DNA of 64,000 bases from Wurfbainia villosa (lineage: Eukaryota; Streptophyta; Magnoliopsida; Zingiberales; Zingiberaceae): NCBI GenBank assembly GCA_025175895.1, contig CM045998.1:14431153-14495152 (forward strand), written 5' to 3'. The notes under the pieces were generated by a model, which saw nothing but the letters and a program-made list of their open reading frames with translations, made no database searches and was not told the origin of the DNA. Position numbers and translations under genes: made by a program. How positions within the stretch are numbered: the first letter of the stretch is position 1; each line of letters starts with the position of its first letter. Shown here piece after piece: positions 35,425-46,088 of this stretch.

Positions 35425-35822
35425 TTCATCATATCTCACTCCTTGTAATTATTTTTTTTATTTCTTTGAAGAATGTTTATATTGGCACAACTTTTCGTTG
35501 TTCTTTGTGTACGTCTTGGTACGGGTCGGGAATTTTAGGTGGATTCTGTGCTTCTTTTACAATTACGCCCCATCTTCCGTCTCGCATGGAGCGATTACAT
35601 TCTTCGCTCGGGAACCCACTCGGAGGTCCCGGATGATCTTCTTCATGCCCGACCCAATTTTGGCTCGGCTAAAGATTAAGTTACTTCGGTCTCTTGATCT
35701 TCTTCATCTACCTTGCTGCTCCGGAAATGATATCTCGACAAGTACCTATGCTGATGTCATTATGATATTAGTCTCTTCATCTTCTTCTACTTCCGAGCGA
35801 ATGCAGTTCTTCTTCCCTCGAC
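35425..35822 (+). other. spacer between antisense genes A and B, copy 1
   Basis: A 148-codon open frame (35,381-35,827) crosses it but starts inside gene A in another frame and shows no domain. It contains a TTATATTGGC/GCTCGGGAACCC stretch that looks like 3' untranslated sequence. I see no supported gene. Confidence 0.4.
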
Positions 35823-35830
35823 TATAAATT
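35823..35830 (+). promoter_or_regulatory. TATA box of antisense gene B, copy 1
   Basis: TATAAATT, 38-45 bases before the ATG at 35,868. The in-frame ATG at 35,841 would fall upstream of the expected transcription start, which is why 35,868 is preferred. Copy 2: 58,501-58,508. Confidence 0.5.
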
Positions 35831-35867
35831 ATCATCCCCCATGTCTTCATCCTTCCATCTCACTCTC

Positions 35868-36329
35868 ATGGCTTCGGCGGAGCACCCCATTGAGATTTCT
35901 TCAGATTCTAACTCTTTTGAAGTGCCTGCACGACCGACCTTGAGACTCGGAGGAATCTTAGACACGTTCGACAACTTCATCCTTTCACCCCTTCCTTTTC
36001 CATCTTTAACCACTTTGTTCCATCCCCTCCGAGGAGGTCCTTTCGAAACACCCTTCCCTTCCTTCCGCAATCGGGTATGGAACCCTCCTTTGACATGGGA
36101 ATACACAATAGGAGAATCCCGGGCCTCTGCTGAACTTCCTCCGCTTCCGTCGGCCATAGCTTTCATTCCAGTCTCTCCGACGAGAATTCATCCTCCCTCT
36201 TTTGATGAAGCTCCACCAGCGATACCTCCTGCTCAAGGCGATCTCTACAGAGTCATCTTGGCGCCTTCCCCCTCGGAGGAGCCTCCTAACAATCCTCCTA
36301 TTAAGAATAATCATAAAAAGCCCAAGTAG
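35868..36329 (+). CDS. antisense gene B: small Pro/Ser-rich protein, copy 1
   Basis: An uninterrupted frame of 153 codons within the Tat element, on the strand opposite pol, beginning MASAEHPIEISSDSNSFEV. It is rich in Pro, Ser and Phe, has no membrane segment or catalytic motif, and ends in a basic NNHKKPK tail. I do not recognise a family. The copy-2 counterpart (58,546-59,010) is frameshifted near 58,600-58,735, where the two copies differ in a dense patch, so which copy is intact is uncertain. It may be an N-terminal exon of the following coiled-coil unit. Confidence 0.4.
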   Translation: MASAEHPIEISSDSNSFEVPARPTLRLGGILDTFDNFILSPLPFPSLTTLFHPLRGGPFETPFPSFRNRVWNPPLTWEYTIGESRASAELPPLPSAIAFIPVSPTRIHPPSFDEAPPAIPPAQGDLYRVILAPSPSEEPPNNPPIKNNHKKPK

Positions 36330-36671
36330 TTTAAATGATGTAACTACTCTCAAGTATGTTAATAAAAAGGAAGAAAGGAATTGATGTCCATTCTTTTTGT
36401 TTTCTTGTAAAGGTAGGGCATCTGCCATTAGAAAAGACTACAATCTTATCTGAACATATTTTCCCTTACTGCTTCCATGGTGTTCGGACCATCTCTCTCA
36501 TAGTTACTGTACTAGCAACTTTTTACCTACTGTCTTTACGCTTCTCCTTCTTTATTGGCATTTATTATTTTTATCTCCTCTGCGAATAAATGCACCTTCC
36601 TCCTTCATCGTTATAAGGACCTCCAACCATCATTGCGCGACATCCATCTTCTCTTTTCTCTTCTCCTCGTC

Positions 36672-36893
36672 ATGGAAGAAACTTCTAAACAAGGCAGCAT
36701 TTCTTCTCCTTCTGAGAAAAAGATCGAAGAACAATGCTATATCGCTAACTTGGAGGAACAGGTGAAATACCTGCAGCGGCGATTGAGGGAAGCCTCTACC
36801 AATAACTACTCTTTGCGCCAGCAACTAGCAGTGTCCCAGAAAGACCTGTCTAAGCACATCTTCCTGCAACAATCATACCTTCGGCAACTATAG
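36672..36893 (+). CDS. antisense gene C: short coiled-coil protein, copy 1
   Basis: Starts at the ATG at 36,672 (MEETSKQGSISSPSEKK). Residues ~18-65 form a probable coiled coil with Leu/Tyr heptads (IANLEEQVKYLQRRLREAS, LRQQLAVSQKDLSK). It ends after 73 residues at TAG; the second copy reads TGG here and goes on 19 more residues to TAA at 59,629-59,631, so this stop may be a G-to-A change or a sequence error. It is followed by AATAATGAAC-type 3' end signals (about 37,015). No family recognised; the coiled coil resembles those of genes A and D in style, not in sequence. Confidence 0.45.
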   Translation: MEETSKQGSISSPSEKKIEEQCYIANLEEQVKYLQRRLREASTNNYSLRQQLAVSQKDLSKHIFLQQSYLRQL

Positions 36894-37189
36894 AACCCCA
36901 GACCCATAAAGAAGCCGTCGATTACCTCCCAACAAAGAACTGTAATGCCCTATAAATAAGGGTTTCTTTTTCTATTTTCTTCTTGTGAAAGAATTGTAAT
37001 ATGTAATCTTTCCGAAATAATGAACTTTCTGAAATGTAAGCCTTCACCTCTACTTTTTTCGCTTATCTTCTTCTTCCGACATTTCTCGGGCTATGTCAAA
37101 TTTTATCTTCCTCGTATGGAAATCAAATAGACGTATCGCCTTTTCACCCTTCCATTACGTAGGGATCATGCATATACCTTCCCCATACG
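36894..37189 (+). other. 3' flank of antisense gene C, copy 1
   Basis: Non-coding. It has TAATGCCCTATAAATAAGGG (36,942-36,961), a T-rich stretch and AATAATGAAC, which would serve as a plant 3' untranslated region and near-upstream polyadenylation signal. Confidence 0.35.
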
Positions 37190-38271
37190 AAAATAAAATG
37201 ATATATAGATGAGGGAATACTCAGCTCTTCCATTCCGCCACCACACGGGGATAAAAATAATACACAGTTGGGAAATGAACTCAACTCTTCCGTTCTGCCA
37301 CCACACGGGGATAAAATAATATATAGTTGAGGAATAAACTCAACTCTTCCGTTTCACGAGGATAAAATAATATGCAGTTGAGGAGTGACCCCAACTCTTC
37401 CGTTCCGCCACCACACGGGGATAAAATAATATATAGCTGAGAAATGAACTCAACTCTTCCGCTTCACGAGGATAAAATAATATGCAGTTGAGGAGTGACC
37501 TCAACTCTTCCATTCCGCCACTACACAGGAATAAAATAATATATAGTTGAGAAATGAACTCAACTCTTCCGCTTCACGGGGATAAAATAATATGCAGTTG
37601 AGGAGTGACCTCAACTCTTCCGTTCCACCACCACACGGGGATAAAAATAATATATAGTTGAGTGAAAACTCAACTCTTTCGATCCGCCACCACACGGGGA
37701 TAAAATAATGTATAGTTGAGGAATAAACTCAACAATTCCGTTTCACAGGGATAAAACAATATGCAGTTGAGGAGTGATCTCAACTCTTCCGTTCCGCCAC
37801 CACACGGGGATAAAATAATATATAGCTGAGAAATGAACTCAACTCTTCCGCTTCACGGGGATAAAACAATATGCAGTTGAGGAGTGACCTCAACTCTTCC
37901 GTTCCACAACCACACGGGGATAAAAATAATATATAGTTGAGTGAAAACTCAACTCTTCCGATCCACCACCACACGGGGATAAAATAATGTATAGTTGAGG
38001 AATAAACTCAACTCTTCCGTTTCACGGGAATAAAATAATATGCAGTTGAGGAGTGACCTCAACTCTTCCATTCCACCACTGCACGGGGATAAAATAATGT
38101 ATAGTTGAGGAATAAACTCAACTCTTCCGTTTCACGGGGATAAAATAATATGCAGTTGAGGAGTGACCCCAACTCTTCCGTTCCGCCACCACACGGGGAT
38201 AAAATAATATATAGTTGAGGAATAAACTCAACTATTCCGTTCCACCACCACACGGGGATAAAATAATAGCG
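37190..38271. repeat. tandem array of ~55 bp palindromic units, copy 1 (about 19 units)
   Basis: Alternating unit types, each ending CACGGGGATAAAATAAT(G/A)TA(T)AGTTGAG and containing GTTGAGG...CTCAACTCTTCC. AGTTGAG and CTCAACT are complementary, so every unit forms a hairpin with an 8-12 base loop. The pair of unit types gives a ~110 bp higher-order period (for example 37,371, 37,481, 37,591). It lies between antisense genes C and D. Small 64-codon frames are the repeat translated. Confidence 0.85.
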
Positions 38272-38443
38272 ACCAAGGCCTTCTGTATAAAGAGTGCGCT
38301 GCTTTCGTGCCGCTATTCTTTCTTCCTTCATCTTGAAGGTGAACACCCTCATCCATCCCCTCATATGAAAGCAAGGGTTTTAACAAATAACGGGCCATCA
38401 GAGGCATAAATCATCATTTTTCTTTTTCTCAGGGCCTTCCTTT

Positions 38444-38450
38444 CTATAAA
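38444..38450 (+). promoter_or_regulatory. TATA-like box of antisense gene D, copy 1
   Basis: CTATAAA, 52 bases before the ATG at 38,502, downstream of the hairpin array. Same sequence at about 60,724-60,730 in copy 2. Weaker case than for genes A and B. Confidence 0.4.
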
Positions 38451-38501
38451 CTAGGAGCCCAATAACCATCGCAAGCCCATTACCCCCTCCTTTTAGAGGG
38501 G

Positions 38502-40525
38502 ATGCTTTATCTTTCCTTTCTTCTATTACCTTCATCCCTTCTGCCTTCTCGCCTTTTTCTTCTTCGTCCATTCTTCTTTTCACCGCCATCTTCCGGTGCT
38601 CCAATCATTAATTCCAGCGCTCTTCCTCTTTCTTTGGCGTGCATGATGCATTCCTTTTTCTACCGAGATATAGCGAACCGTTACTCACAAATCCAACGGG
38701 GTGAGATTCAGTCGCCAGCATCAACTTTGCCCTCACCTTCATCTCTTACCCCCACACCTGTTTCATCTCTCCCTTCGCCTCCACCTTCGCCGAAAACTCT
38801 TATCTCCTCCCCTCCAAAGGAGACTAGGGTAGCCAGTTCAGCCTCACCCCCAATGTTACTTATAAACCCTAACTCTCCCATTTTTTCCCCTTCCACCTTG
38901 GGTATCCAGAAATCGCCCCCTCTCTCATCGCAACCTGAAGATGAACATAGAGAGGTGGTGCGTCAACGCCTAGCGACGACAAATGCTCCTGCCTTCGTCT
39001 CTTCTCCCCCATCGAAGCATTCTCCCTTACCTAAACCCATGATAGTTGATATTCCCCCATTGCTAATTTCCTCCGTCCTCCATAACTTAGAGGACGTTTC
39101 GCCCCCTTTGAACACAGATCAAGTCCTTCTACTTTTCACCCCCCCCCCCAACGAAGAATTTTCCATCCCAGTGCTCTCTATATCTTCCTCCCCAAACTCC
39201 TCACTGGACCAATCCCCTTCCACAAATTCTTCTATACCTATCTCACAACCAACCACACTAAGTCTTCCCCCCTCTCTTTTGCTTCTCCTCCCTCGACCCC
39301 TATCTCGTTGGCCCTCTTTACAGGAGCTCCTTCTTCTTTCCCTTCTGAATCTCCAACGCAACCTCCTTTTCTCATCTTTCCTTCCCCCATCATGAGTGAG
39401 CCTTCGTCGCTGGTGTCATCCGTCCCTTCTTCTTCTTCTTCTCCCCGGGGCCTTCAGATCTTAAATTTGGAGGAACTGGTCCCCCGGATGGAAGGCCTGC
39501 ACCATGCTTTAGAATTGGTATGTTTCTCGAATCGAATTCTTTAATTTTCCTCATTGAATGACTTTCTTTTGACAAACGGCTTACAGACCCTTACCAATTA
39601 CCAAGAATTGGATCGCTCCCTCCAACAATATCGAGCTCAATCTCTGAAATGGGAACATCAACAACGGGAGGATCTGATGGCTGCTCAGAATCGAGAGTGC
39701 ATCTTATCACGGTAACTGCAGCAGTGTCAGGAGCAACTGACAGAAGCTCGCTACCAACATCGAAAAGATGCCGAAACTATAGCGGCATTGTGAGAACAAC
39801 AGTGGGCTCATACAAAATCACTATCCATCCGGCGGGATGTTCAGCCGACGCAGTCTGACCAAGAGACTTCCCCTTCTGAAGAATTAATAAACCTTCGAGA
39901 GAAGGTAGCAGAACTCCTTTGGGAGAAGCAAAAGGATTCTGATATCATCGCCAACCTGTGGGTTCAATATCGGCAAGTGGAGGACAAAATAGGAAACCTC
40001 CGCACTCACCTGTGTAAGGAGGTACAAGAAAACTCCTCTCTAATAACTTCTAGGGTGCATGCTCATGCCCATATACACAGGCAAGAAACTTCCCTCCAGA
40101 GGCTGGGCAATGAGCTCGTCCGCACCAGATCATACACAGAGGTGGTAGAGGGAATTTCAGCTTCAATACGCCAGAATATGGTGGATATGACGAGCCTCCT
40201 CCAGCAGGACCAAACTTCCCGAGCAAATGACATCTCGGTCCTGACAGATGCCATTATGGAAATATCCCGGCGTTATAGTGACATGCACCGAGCCCTCCGT
40301 GAGCAACAAGAGAAGTGTCACAGGCTCCATCGGAACCGAAGTCCTGACCATCCAAACCGACAAGAGCGGTTAATAATCTTAATGTGTGACACTTATCAAG
40401 ACGGGTTTAATGAGGCGATTCGGCAGTACGCTGACCAAGGACTTCCCCCTGCGAACTATCTTGCTTTCTCCTTGCATTGTGAGGCCGACTTTCGACGTTA
40501 TCCGCCCGATCATTTTACATTGTAA
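38502..40525 (+). pseudogene. antisense gene D: Ser/Pro-rich region plus coiled coil, spliced, copy 1
   Basis: The first frame (38,502 or the ATG at 38,643) encodes a long Ser/Pro-rich segment with SPPPSPKTLISSPPK-type runs. A frame change between about 39,130 and 39,260, in C homopolymers, leads into the frame containing LQILNLEELVPRMEGLHH. A 69 bp intron (39,518-39,586; GTATGT...TTACAG) sits exactly between codons. Exon 2 (39,587-40,525) is coiled-coil rich (NYQELDRSLQQYRAQSLKWE; LREKVAELLWEKQKD) and ends YPPDHFTL. Two exon-2 stops (about 39,714 and 39,791) are consistent with C-to-T changes. It ends ~190 bp from the oppositely transcribed integrase. No family recognised. Resembles gene A in layout. 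Confidence 0.55.
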
Positions 40526-40718
40526 CTTGATGCACTACTTTGGGACACGACTCCCTTTTTATCTTCTTTTCTTTTCATAGCTTGCCACAAGGAATATAAT
40601 ATCAATGTAAATGATTCATCAATCAAACTTGAGTTCGCCACACATCTAATCAATATAACAAATTGTCAAGTACATTCCTTCGGGAACCCCCCAACTCCTT
40701 TTCTTTGTCCATCACCCC

Positions 40719-41640
40719 TTATACAGTATGAAAACGTTTCAAGTGGATAGCGTTCCCGGGTCGAGGAAATTTCTTGCCCTGGTCATCCTTTAGATAATAC
40801 GCTGACCCGGCTACGCAACGCGTCACTTCATATGGGCCTTCCCAGTTCGGAGCTAACTTTCCAGGATCTCCAGCGGGATTAACTTTGCGCAGAACCAAAT
40901 CTCCCTCTTGAAATCTTCGGGGCATCACCTTTTTGTTAAAGGCTTGCTGCACTCTACGCTTATAAAACTCCGCTCGCCTCCGTGCCGCTTCCCTCTTTTC
41001 TTCCACCAAGTCCAACTCAGTGCTTTGAATAATTTGGTTTTGCTCCAGCTCGTAAACTTCCACTAGGGCGCTACTTAAAAGGGCTTCCACTAGAATAATG
41101 ACCTCTGTCCCGTATACCAGGCTGAAAGGGGTTTCTCCCGTTGCAGTTTTTGGTGTGGTTCGGTAGGCCCACAAGATTCCAGGCAATTCTTCCACCCAGT
41201 TTCCTCTCTGAGCCCCCAATTTGGTCTTCAGCCCTTGAATAAAAATTATGTTAGTGACCTTGACCTGCCCATTAGCTTAAGGATGGGCTACTGAAGTAAA
41301 TGTCTACTGGATATTAAGACTTTGACATCATTCCTTGATATTTTTGCCAACAGGCCGCCCATTATCACTAACTAGCCTCGGGAATACCATACCTGAGACA
41401 ATATTTTTCCACAAGAATTGTATTACAACATTCTCAGTGATTTTGGCAAGGGGTTCTGCTTCCACCCACTTGGAGAAATAATCCATAGCCACCAATAGGA
41501 ATTTTTCTGCAATGGTGTCACGGGCATAGAACCCACTATATCCATTCCCCACTGATCAAAAGGACATGAAGCAACAACAGCTTTCATTAATTCAGCCGGT
41601 CGTTCGGACCAGTTACTATGCTTTTGACAGGCTGAACAAC
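40719..41640 (-). pseudogene. pol: Tat integrase: catalytic core to C-terminus, copy 1
   Basis: Inserts element DNA into the genome. Read leftward: zinc-finger CSACQKHSN (about 41,640), core Asp in FDQWGMDIV, YFSKWVEAEPLAKITENVV, second Asp in LVSDNG (about 41,360), then a damaged stretch. At 41,277-41,279 a stop interrupts HP-ANGQ, and the catalytic Glu expected after NGQV is Lys (AAG, 41,259-41,261). 41,219-40,719 is open: AYRTTPKTATGETPFSLVYG, a basic helix, and the GPY/F module (WEGPYEV) ending HLKRFHTV. Further frameshift at about 41,540-41,560. Both lethal changes are also in copy 2, so they precede the duplication. Confidence 0.8.
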
Positions 41641-41662
41641 TTTGCACTATATGAGCAATGTC

Positions 41663-42184
41663 TTACTGGAGGGTAGGCCAAAAGTATCCCGCTAACAAGG
41701 CCTTCCTCGCCAAAGCTCTCCCTCCCAAATGATTACTGCAACAACCTTCGTGGATCTCCCGAAGTACCCATTTAGCATCCTCCTTTCCCAAACACTTTAG
41801 CAGGGGTCGTCCAAAAGATGTTTTGTATAAATCTCCATTTAAGAGGGTGAATCGTTTGACTCTGCTCATTAAAACAGATGCCGCCCCTTTTTCTTCAGGG
41901 ACCTTTCCATGCTGGAGATAAGCTACAATATCGGTGCTCCAATCAAGAATCGGATCAGGTTCAGATACGGCCTCCTCCACATTGCCTATCATTAGAAAAG
42001 TAGGGATTTCTACACAGACCGTCTCAAATGGCTTCACTCCTTCCATCGCGCTAGCCAACCGAACCAATTCATCCGCCTTCCCATCGTTCTCCCTTGGAAT
42101 CTGCTTCAACAGGACCTGACGAAAATGAGCCTTTTCTTTCTCAAAAAACTTCAAGTATTTGTGCAATCTTTCTTCTCGAACCAT
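41663..42184 (-). pseudogene. pol: Tat pol: end of second RNase H and integrase zinc-binding domain, copy 1
   Basis: Open for 173 codons. The first ~50 residues (EERLHKYLKFFEKEKAHFRQV... IPRENDGKADELVRLAS) are the C-terminal half of an archaeal-type RNase H, with the conserved NxxADxLxRLAS ending. A linker follows, then the integrase N-terminus with HEGCCSNHLGGR (His pair) leading to the Cys pair in the next fragment. It overlaps the end of the RT frame (42,151-42,184), so a frameshift separates the two halves of this RNase H. Stop after YFWPTLQ. Confidence 0.8.
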
Positions 42185-43725
42185 GAAAGAACCTTGAAGT
42201 TGTGATAGTCAGAGGGAATCCAGTGGATTATAATTGAGGTGGCCCCTACAGCTTTAGCAGCCTGTAGCCCCGCTAGAATAGTTTCATACTCCGCTTCGTT
42301 ATTAGATGCCCAATATCCCAGGAGCACGGCTATGCGCGTCTCCTCTTTATCAGGGGAAATTAACAAGACTCCAACTCCGCTACCTGTGGATCCCGAAGAA
42401 CCGTCCACAAATACATTCCATGTATCTGACCCTTCTTCTTTTGTTGACGAGCTATTTTCTGAACCAACAGGTACTTTAGCCAGAAAATTAGCAAGTGCCT
42501 GATCCTTGATAACGGTTCGGGGTTGGTAATGAATGTCATATTCGCTTAGTTCTACCACCCATTTAGCCAATCTCCCGGAAAAATTAGGCTTGGTGACTAC
42601 CTTACCCAATTCACTATGAGTCAAAACAGTAATAGGATGGGTCAGAAAGTATGACCTCAATTTACAGAATGTCAAGACTAGAATATATGTCAACTTCTCC
42701 AGCTCGGTGTAACGGGATTCAACCCCCTTCAGAATATGGCTGGTATAATAAATAAGATGTTGATGAGAACCTTCTTTCTTCAACAAAACTAAATTGATAG
42801 CTCCCTCTGAGACAGCCAAGTACATCCACAATGGCTCTCCTGCCATTGGCTTGGCTAGTAACGGAAGTCCGGCTAGATACTTCTTCAGCTCTTGGAAAGT
42901 CTGCTCGCACTGATCATCCCATTGAAACTTGGTAGCTTTGCGCAGGATCTTGAAGAAATGTAGCCCTTTGTCCGCCGATCTGGCTATAAATCGAGATAAA
43001 GAAACAATCCTCCCCACTAACTTTTGAGTCTCTCGCAAATTAGTGGGTGACTTCATATTGCACAGCGCTTGCACCTTCTCTGGGTTAGCCTGCAGTCCCT
43101 TCTCAGTTACTATATATCCCAAGAATTTCCCGCTCTTCACCCCGAACAGGCATTTTTTAGGGTTCAGCTTCATATTATACCATCTCAATGTAGCGAAAGT
43201 TTCATTTAGATCCTTAACCAAATCTCGAGTGGTCTTTGATTTGACTAGGATATCGTCCACATAAACTTCCACATTTTTTCCTTTTTGCTCCATAAAGATC
43301 TTATCCATGAGTCGTTGGTAGGTGGCCCCCGTATTTTTTAGGCCAAAGGGCATTACCACATAAGCATATAACCCTTCTGCCGTCACAAAACTAATCCTCT
43401 TCTGATCTTCTTTAGCCAGGGGTATTTGATGATATCCCTGGTAGGCATCCATTAAGGACACTACTTCATATCTTACTGTAGAATCCACCAACTGATCAAT
43501 GCGAGGCAAGGGGTAGCAATCTTTAGGGCACGCTTTATTCAAATCGCGAAAGTCAATACACATCCTCCATTGTCCAGAAGACTTGGGGACCAAGACTACA
43601 TTGGAGACCCACTCGGGGAATTGAATTTCTTTCACATGACCCGCTTTTAACAGTTTTTCTACTTCTTCAGCTATCACCTTATCCTTCTCAGGTACAAAGT
43701 GTCGCCGCTTCTGTTGGACGGGTCA
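42151..43725 (-). pseudogene. pol: Tat reverse transcriptase plus RNase H domains, copy 1
   Basis: The best-preserved pol piece: 508 codons from the Met at 43,677. RT residues ~1-190: WRMCIDFRDLNKACPKD, catalytic Asp77 in SLMDAYQGYHQI, MPFGLKNTGATYQRLMD, and the active site YVDD (139-142; about 43,263-43,252), then FLGYIVTEKG. Residues ~250-395 are the first RNase H/tether (FQELKKYLAGLPLL; LTHSELGKV). Residues 420-486 open a second, archaeal-type RNase H (FVDGSSGSTGSG, Asp425; NNEAEYE, Glu461). It copies element RNA to DNA and degrades the template. A stop at about 43,724-43,726 (TGA where Arg is expected before PVQQKRR) cuts it from the protease; the other break is the frameshift at its end. 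No copy-2 equivalent inside the window. Confidence 0.88.
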
Positions 43726-44754
43726 GACTCCTCTAGTGATGTTAAGGTGATGTTCAGCAATGCGAGGGTCAATTCCCGTGAGATCATGCACATCTCTCGC
43801 GAAGATGTCTTCGTTCTTCCTCAGACAGGCCACCAACTCCTCCTTGGCCTCCAGCTGCTGTGCCACTCGCGTGGCCTTTCCGGGAGCTATCTCCACCAAC
43901 TCTCCTTCCTCTATCTTGTCCGCCTTGGGAGGAGATTCTTCGAGGACGCAGGCATCAGAAATGACGATGGCCTTCCCTTTGAGGTCATCGATTCGGGCCT
44001 TCTTCTGATTATCCCGTACCATTTGCACATAACAGCTCCTAGTGGCTTTCTGCTCACCTCGGACTTCTCCCACCAACTGTCCGATTGGGAATTTCACCTT
44101 CTGGTGGTACAGGGAAGCCACCGCCTGAAAAATGGCAAGGAAGGGATGACCAAGAATTACATTATAAGTGGACAGAGCGTCCACAATGAGGAAAGGGACT
44201 ATACTGGTTTTTTGGCTGGGCTTTGTGCCCAGAGTCAAGGGCAATGAAATCTGCCCTATAGGGTGGACCACATATCCCGCGAACCCGAAGAGGGGTGTGG
44301 CCACATCTTCTAGCTGGGCGTTTCCCAGCTGCATCTGTCCAAAGGCCTCTTAGAAGAGGATGTTGACAGAGCTTCCCGAATCAACTAATACCCTGGCCAC
44401 TTCGTAGTTGGCCAGGGAAATACGGATCACCAAGGCATCCGTGTGGGGCAGCAAGACGCCTCGGAGATCTTCCGGCCCGAACGAGATCGGTGGTGTGGTT
44501 TGGACAGTTTGGTTGGTGACGATGGTCAGGCTTTCCATGAGGCGGGCGTATGACTTCCACGCCCGATTGGAGTCTCCGTCAGTGGGTCCTCCAGCAATGA
44601 CATGAATAACCCCCCGTGTGGGGGCGTTATTCGGATCGGATGATGGGCCCTCTCCTGATGGGCCTCCTTGAGAAATAGCCCCCTGGGACAGAGTTTGGGG
44701 GTATGAAGGGAAAGTAACTTGCGGTGGTTGGTTATATGGCCCGGGACCAGCCAC
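43723..44754 (-). pseudogene. pol: Tat aspartic protease and linker
   Basis: 44,754-44,350 contains a Pro/Gly-rich spacer, then DALVIRISLANYEVARVLVD and the protease active site DSGSS, followed by a stop (44,350-44,352) just after VNILF. 44,334-43,723 continues with the protease body (PLFGFAGYVVHPIGQISLPL; STYNVILGHPFL) and an acidic linker reaching RT (ARDVHDLTGIDPRIAEHHL). The D-S-G triad is intact, so the only obvious lesion is the stop. Processes gag-pol. Confidence 0.82.
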
Positions 44755-44756
44755 AT

Positions 44757-46047
44757 TGGGTCGTTGCCCCCGCCGTGCCGGCCCTCCTGTCTAAGGCCGC
44801 AGTTGCAGGTAAGCGGCTCGGAGGCGCTCCAGCTCCTCTTGCAATTTGAAACATCATCCACTAGCATGGCCATACTCCATGCGGTACTGGCAGAAGAACG
44901 GGGTGGGAGGATTGCGAGGTACTCCCCTGTACCCCATGGGTCGCTGTAATAGACCTTGTTGGTCATAGAATTCCATCTCCCGCTCCTTCCAAGTCCTCGT
45001 GGGAGGAATTGCATCGGCAGCCATAATCTGTAATGGCTGCGTAGGGCGACCGCCCTATAGCAATAACTGAGGCCCGGGAGCCTCCAGTAAAAGAGGTCGT
45101 GCATATCCCCGCCGGGGCCGATTTCTTTCGGAAGGGATTGCTGCGGCAGCGCGTTCGACCCTCTGCAATTTCAGTCATTCTTCCTCGTTGATGAATTTTT
45201 TTGCATGACTTAACAACTCCTTATAGCTGTTAGCGGGCTTTCTCAAAAGGGAACTGAGGAAGAGGCCTTCCCTCAGCCCGTGCGGGATGGCTACTCTGAA
45301 AGCCTCCGACCTCGTGGAAGAGATGCTTCTGGCGGCGGAGGTGAACCGATGAAGATACCCTCTGAGTGATTCTAAGGGCCCCTACGTAATGTGCAGCAGG
45401 ATAGAGGCGTCATGCTTATACGCCTTACAGCTGGCGAACTCTTAGCGGAACATCCCCTGAAAATCAGCAAAACAAGTGATAGACCCCGGGGGCAGGGCGT
45501 TGAACCATTTTTGTACCGAATCGGTTAAGGTGGTCCGGAAGACTCGGCACTTGAGGGCGTCGGTATAGCAGTGGAGCGAGGCCGCTCCAGCAAATTGCGA
45601 TAGGTGTTCTTCCGGATCTGTTGAACCGTCTTACTTTTCTACTTGGGGATTCCGGAAGTATGATGGTGGGACTTCTAAAAGGATATCCATGGTAAAAGGG
45701 CTGGGCTCATAAACCTCCGGAGCCCTAGTTGACCGACTTTCGCCCTGTTCTTCTCGTCGATTCTGGGTTAATGGTATAGTGTTCTTATGTGTTCGCCCTC
45801 CCAGCCCCTCTCCAGGTAATACTTCAATGTTAGTGGTTGTACGAGGTGGAGGGGGCACCTCTGGTGGTGGTCCTCGAGAAGAAGGTTCACCAGAGTGAGG
45901 ATGAAGATATCCTGTCCTTCTCCTTTCTCTAGCGAGGGCCTCAGTCACGGTGCTGTCCACCAGGGCTCTCAGTTGTGATGGTAGTATTGTAATGGGGTTT
46001 TTCTCCGCTGCGGAGGCAACTGGGTGTTATATCTCTTCTGGCTGCAT
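44757..46047 (-). pseudogene. gag: Tat gag, element 5
   Basis: Starts at the ATG at 46,047, shortly after the PBS. Open segments: 45,960-45,631 (Arg/Pro-rich N-terminus matching gag of element 1 at 1-1,156) and others separated by stops, e.g. at about 46,030, 45,628, 45,440 and 45,180. The gag core is readable around STDPEEHLSQF, CRVFRTTLTDS and SYKELLSHAKKFI (45,620-45,190). A Cys/His segment FCQYRMEYGHASG (44,895-44,860) with its last Cys displaced may be the knuckle remnant. Runs on into the protease frame. More damaged than its relative at the left edge. Confidence 0.75.
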
Positions 46048-46070
46048 CTCTACGTCTCGCTCAAATGTTT

Positions 46071-46087
46071 CCCACAGACGGCGCCAA
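46071..46087 (-). other. primer-binding site of Tat element 5
   Basis: Minus strand TTGGCGCCGTCTGTGGG, one base from the LTR end; Tat-lineage type. One difference from the left-edge element's PBS. Confidence 0.8.
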
Positions 46088-46088
46088 C

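Noticed and set aside
37190..38271. Resemblance to a CRISPR-like array of direct repeats
   Set aside because: Units are contiguous and palindromic with no unique spacers, the context is a plant retrotransposon, and no cas genes exist.
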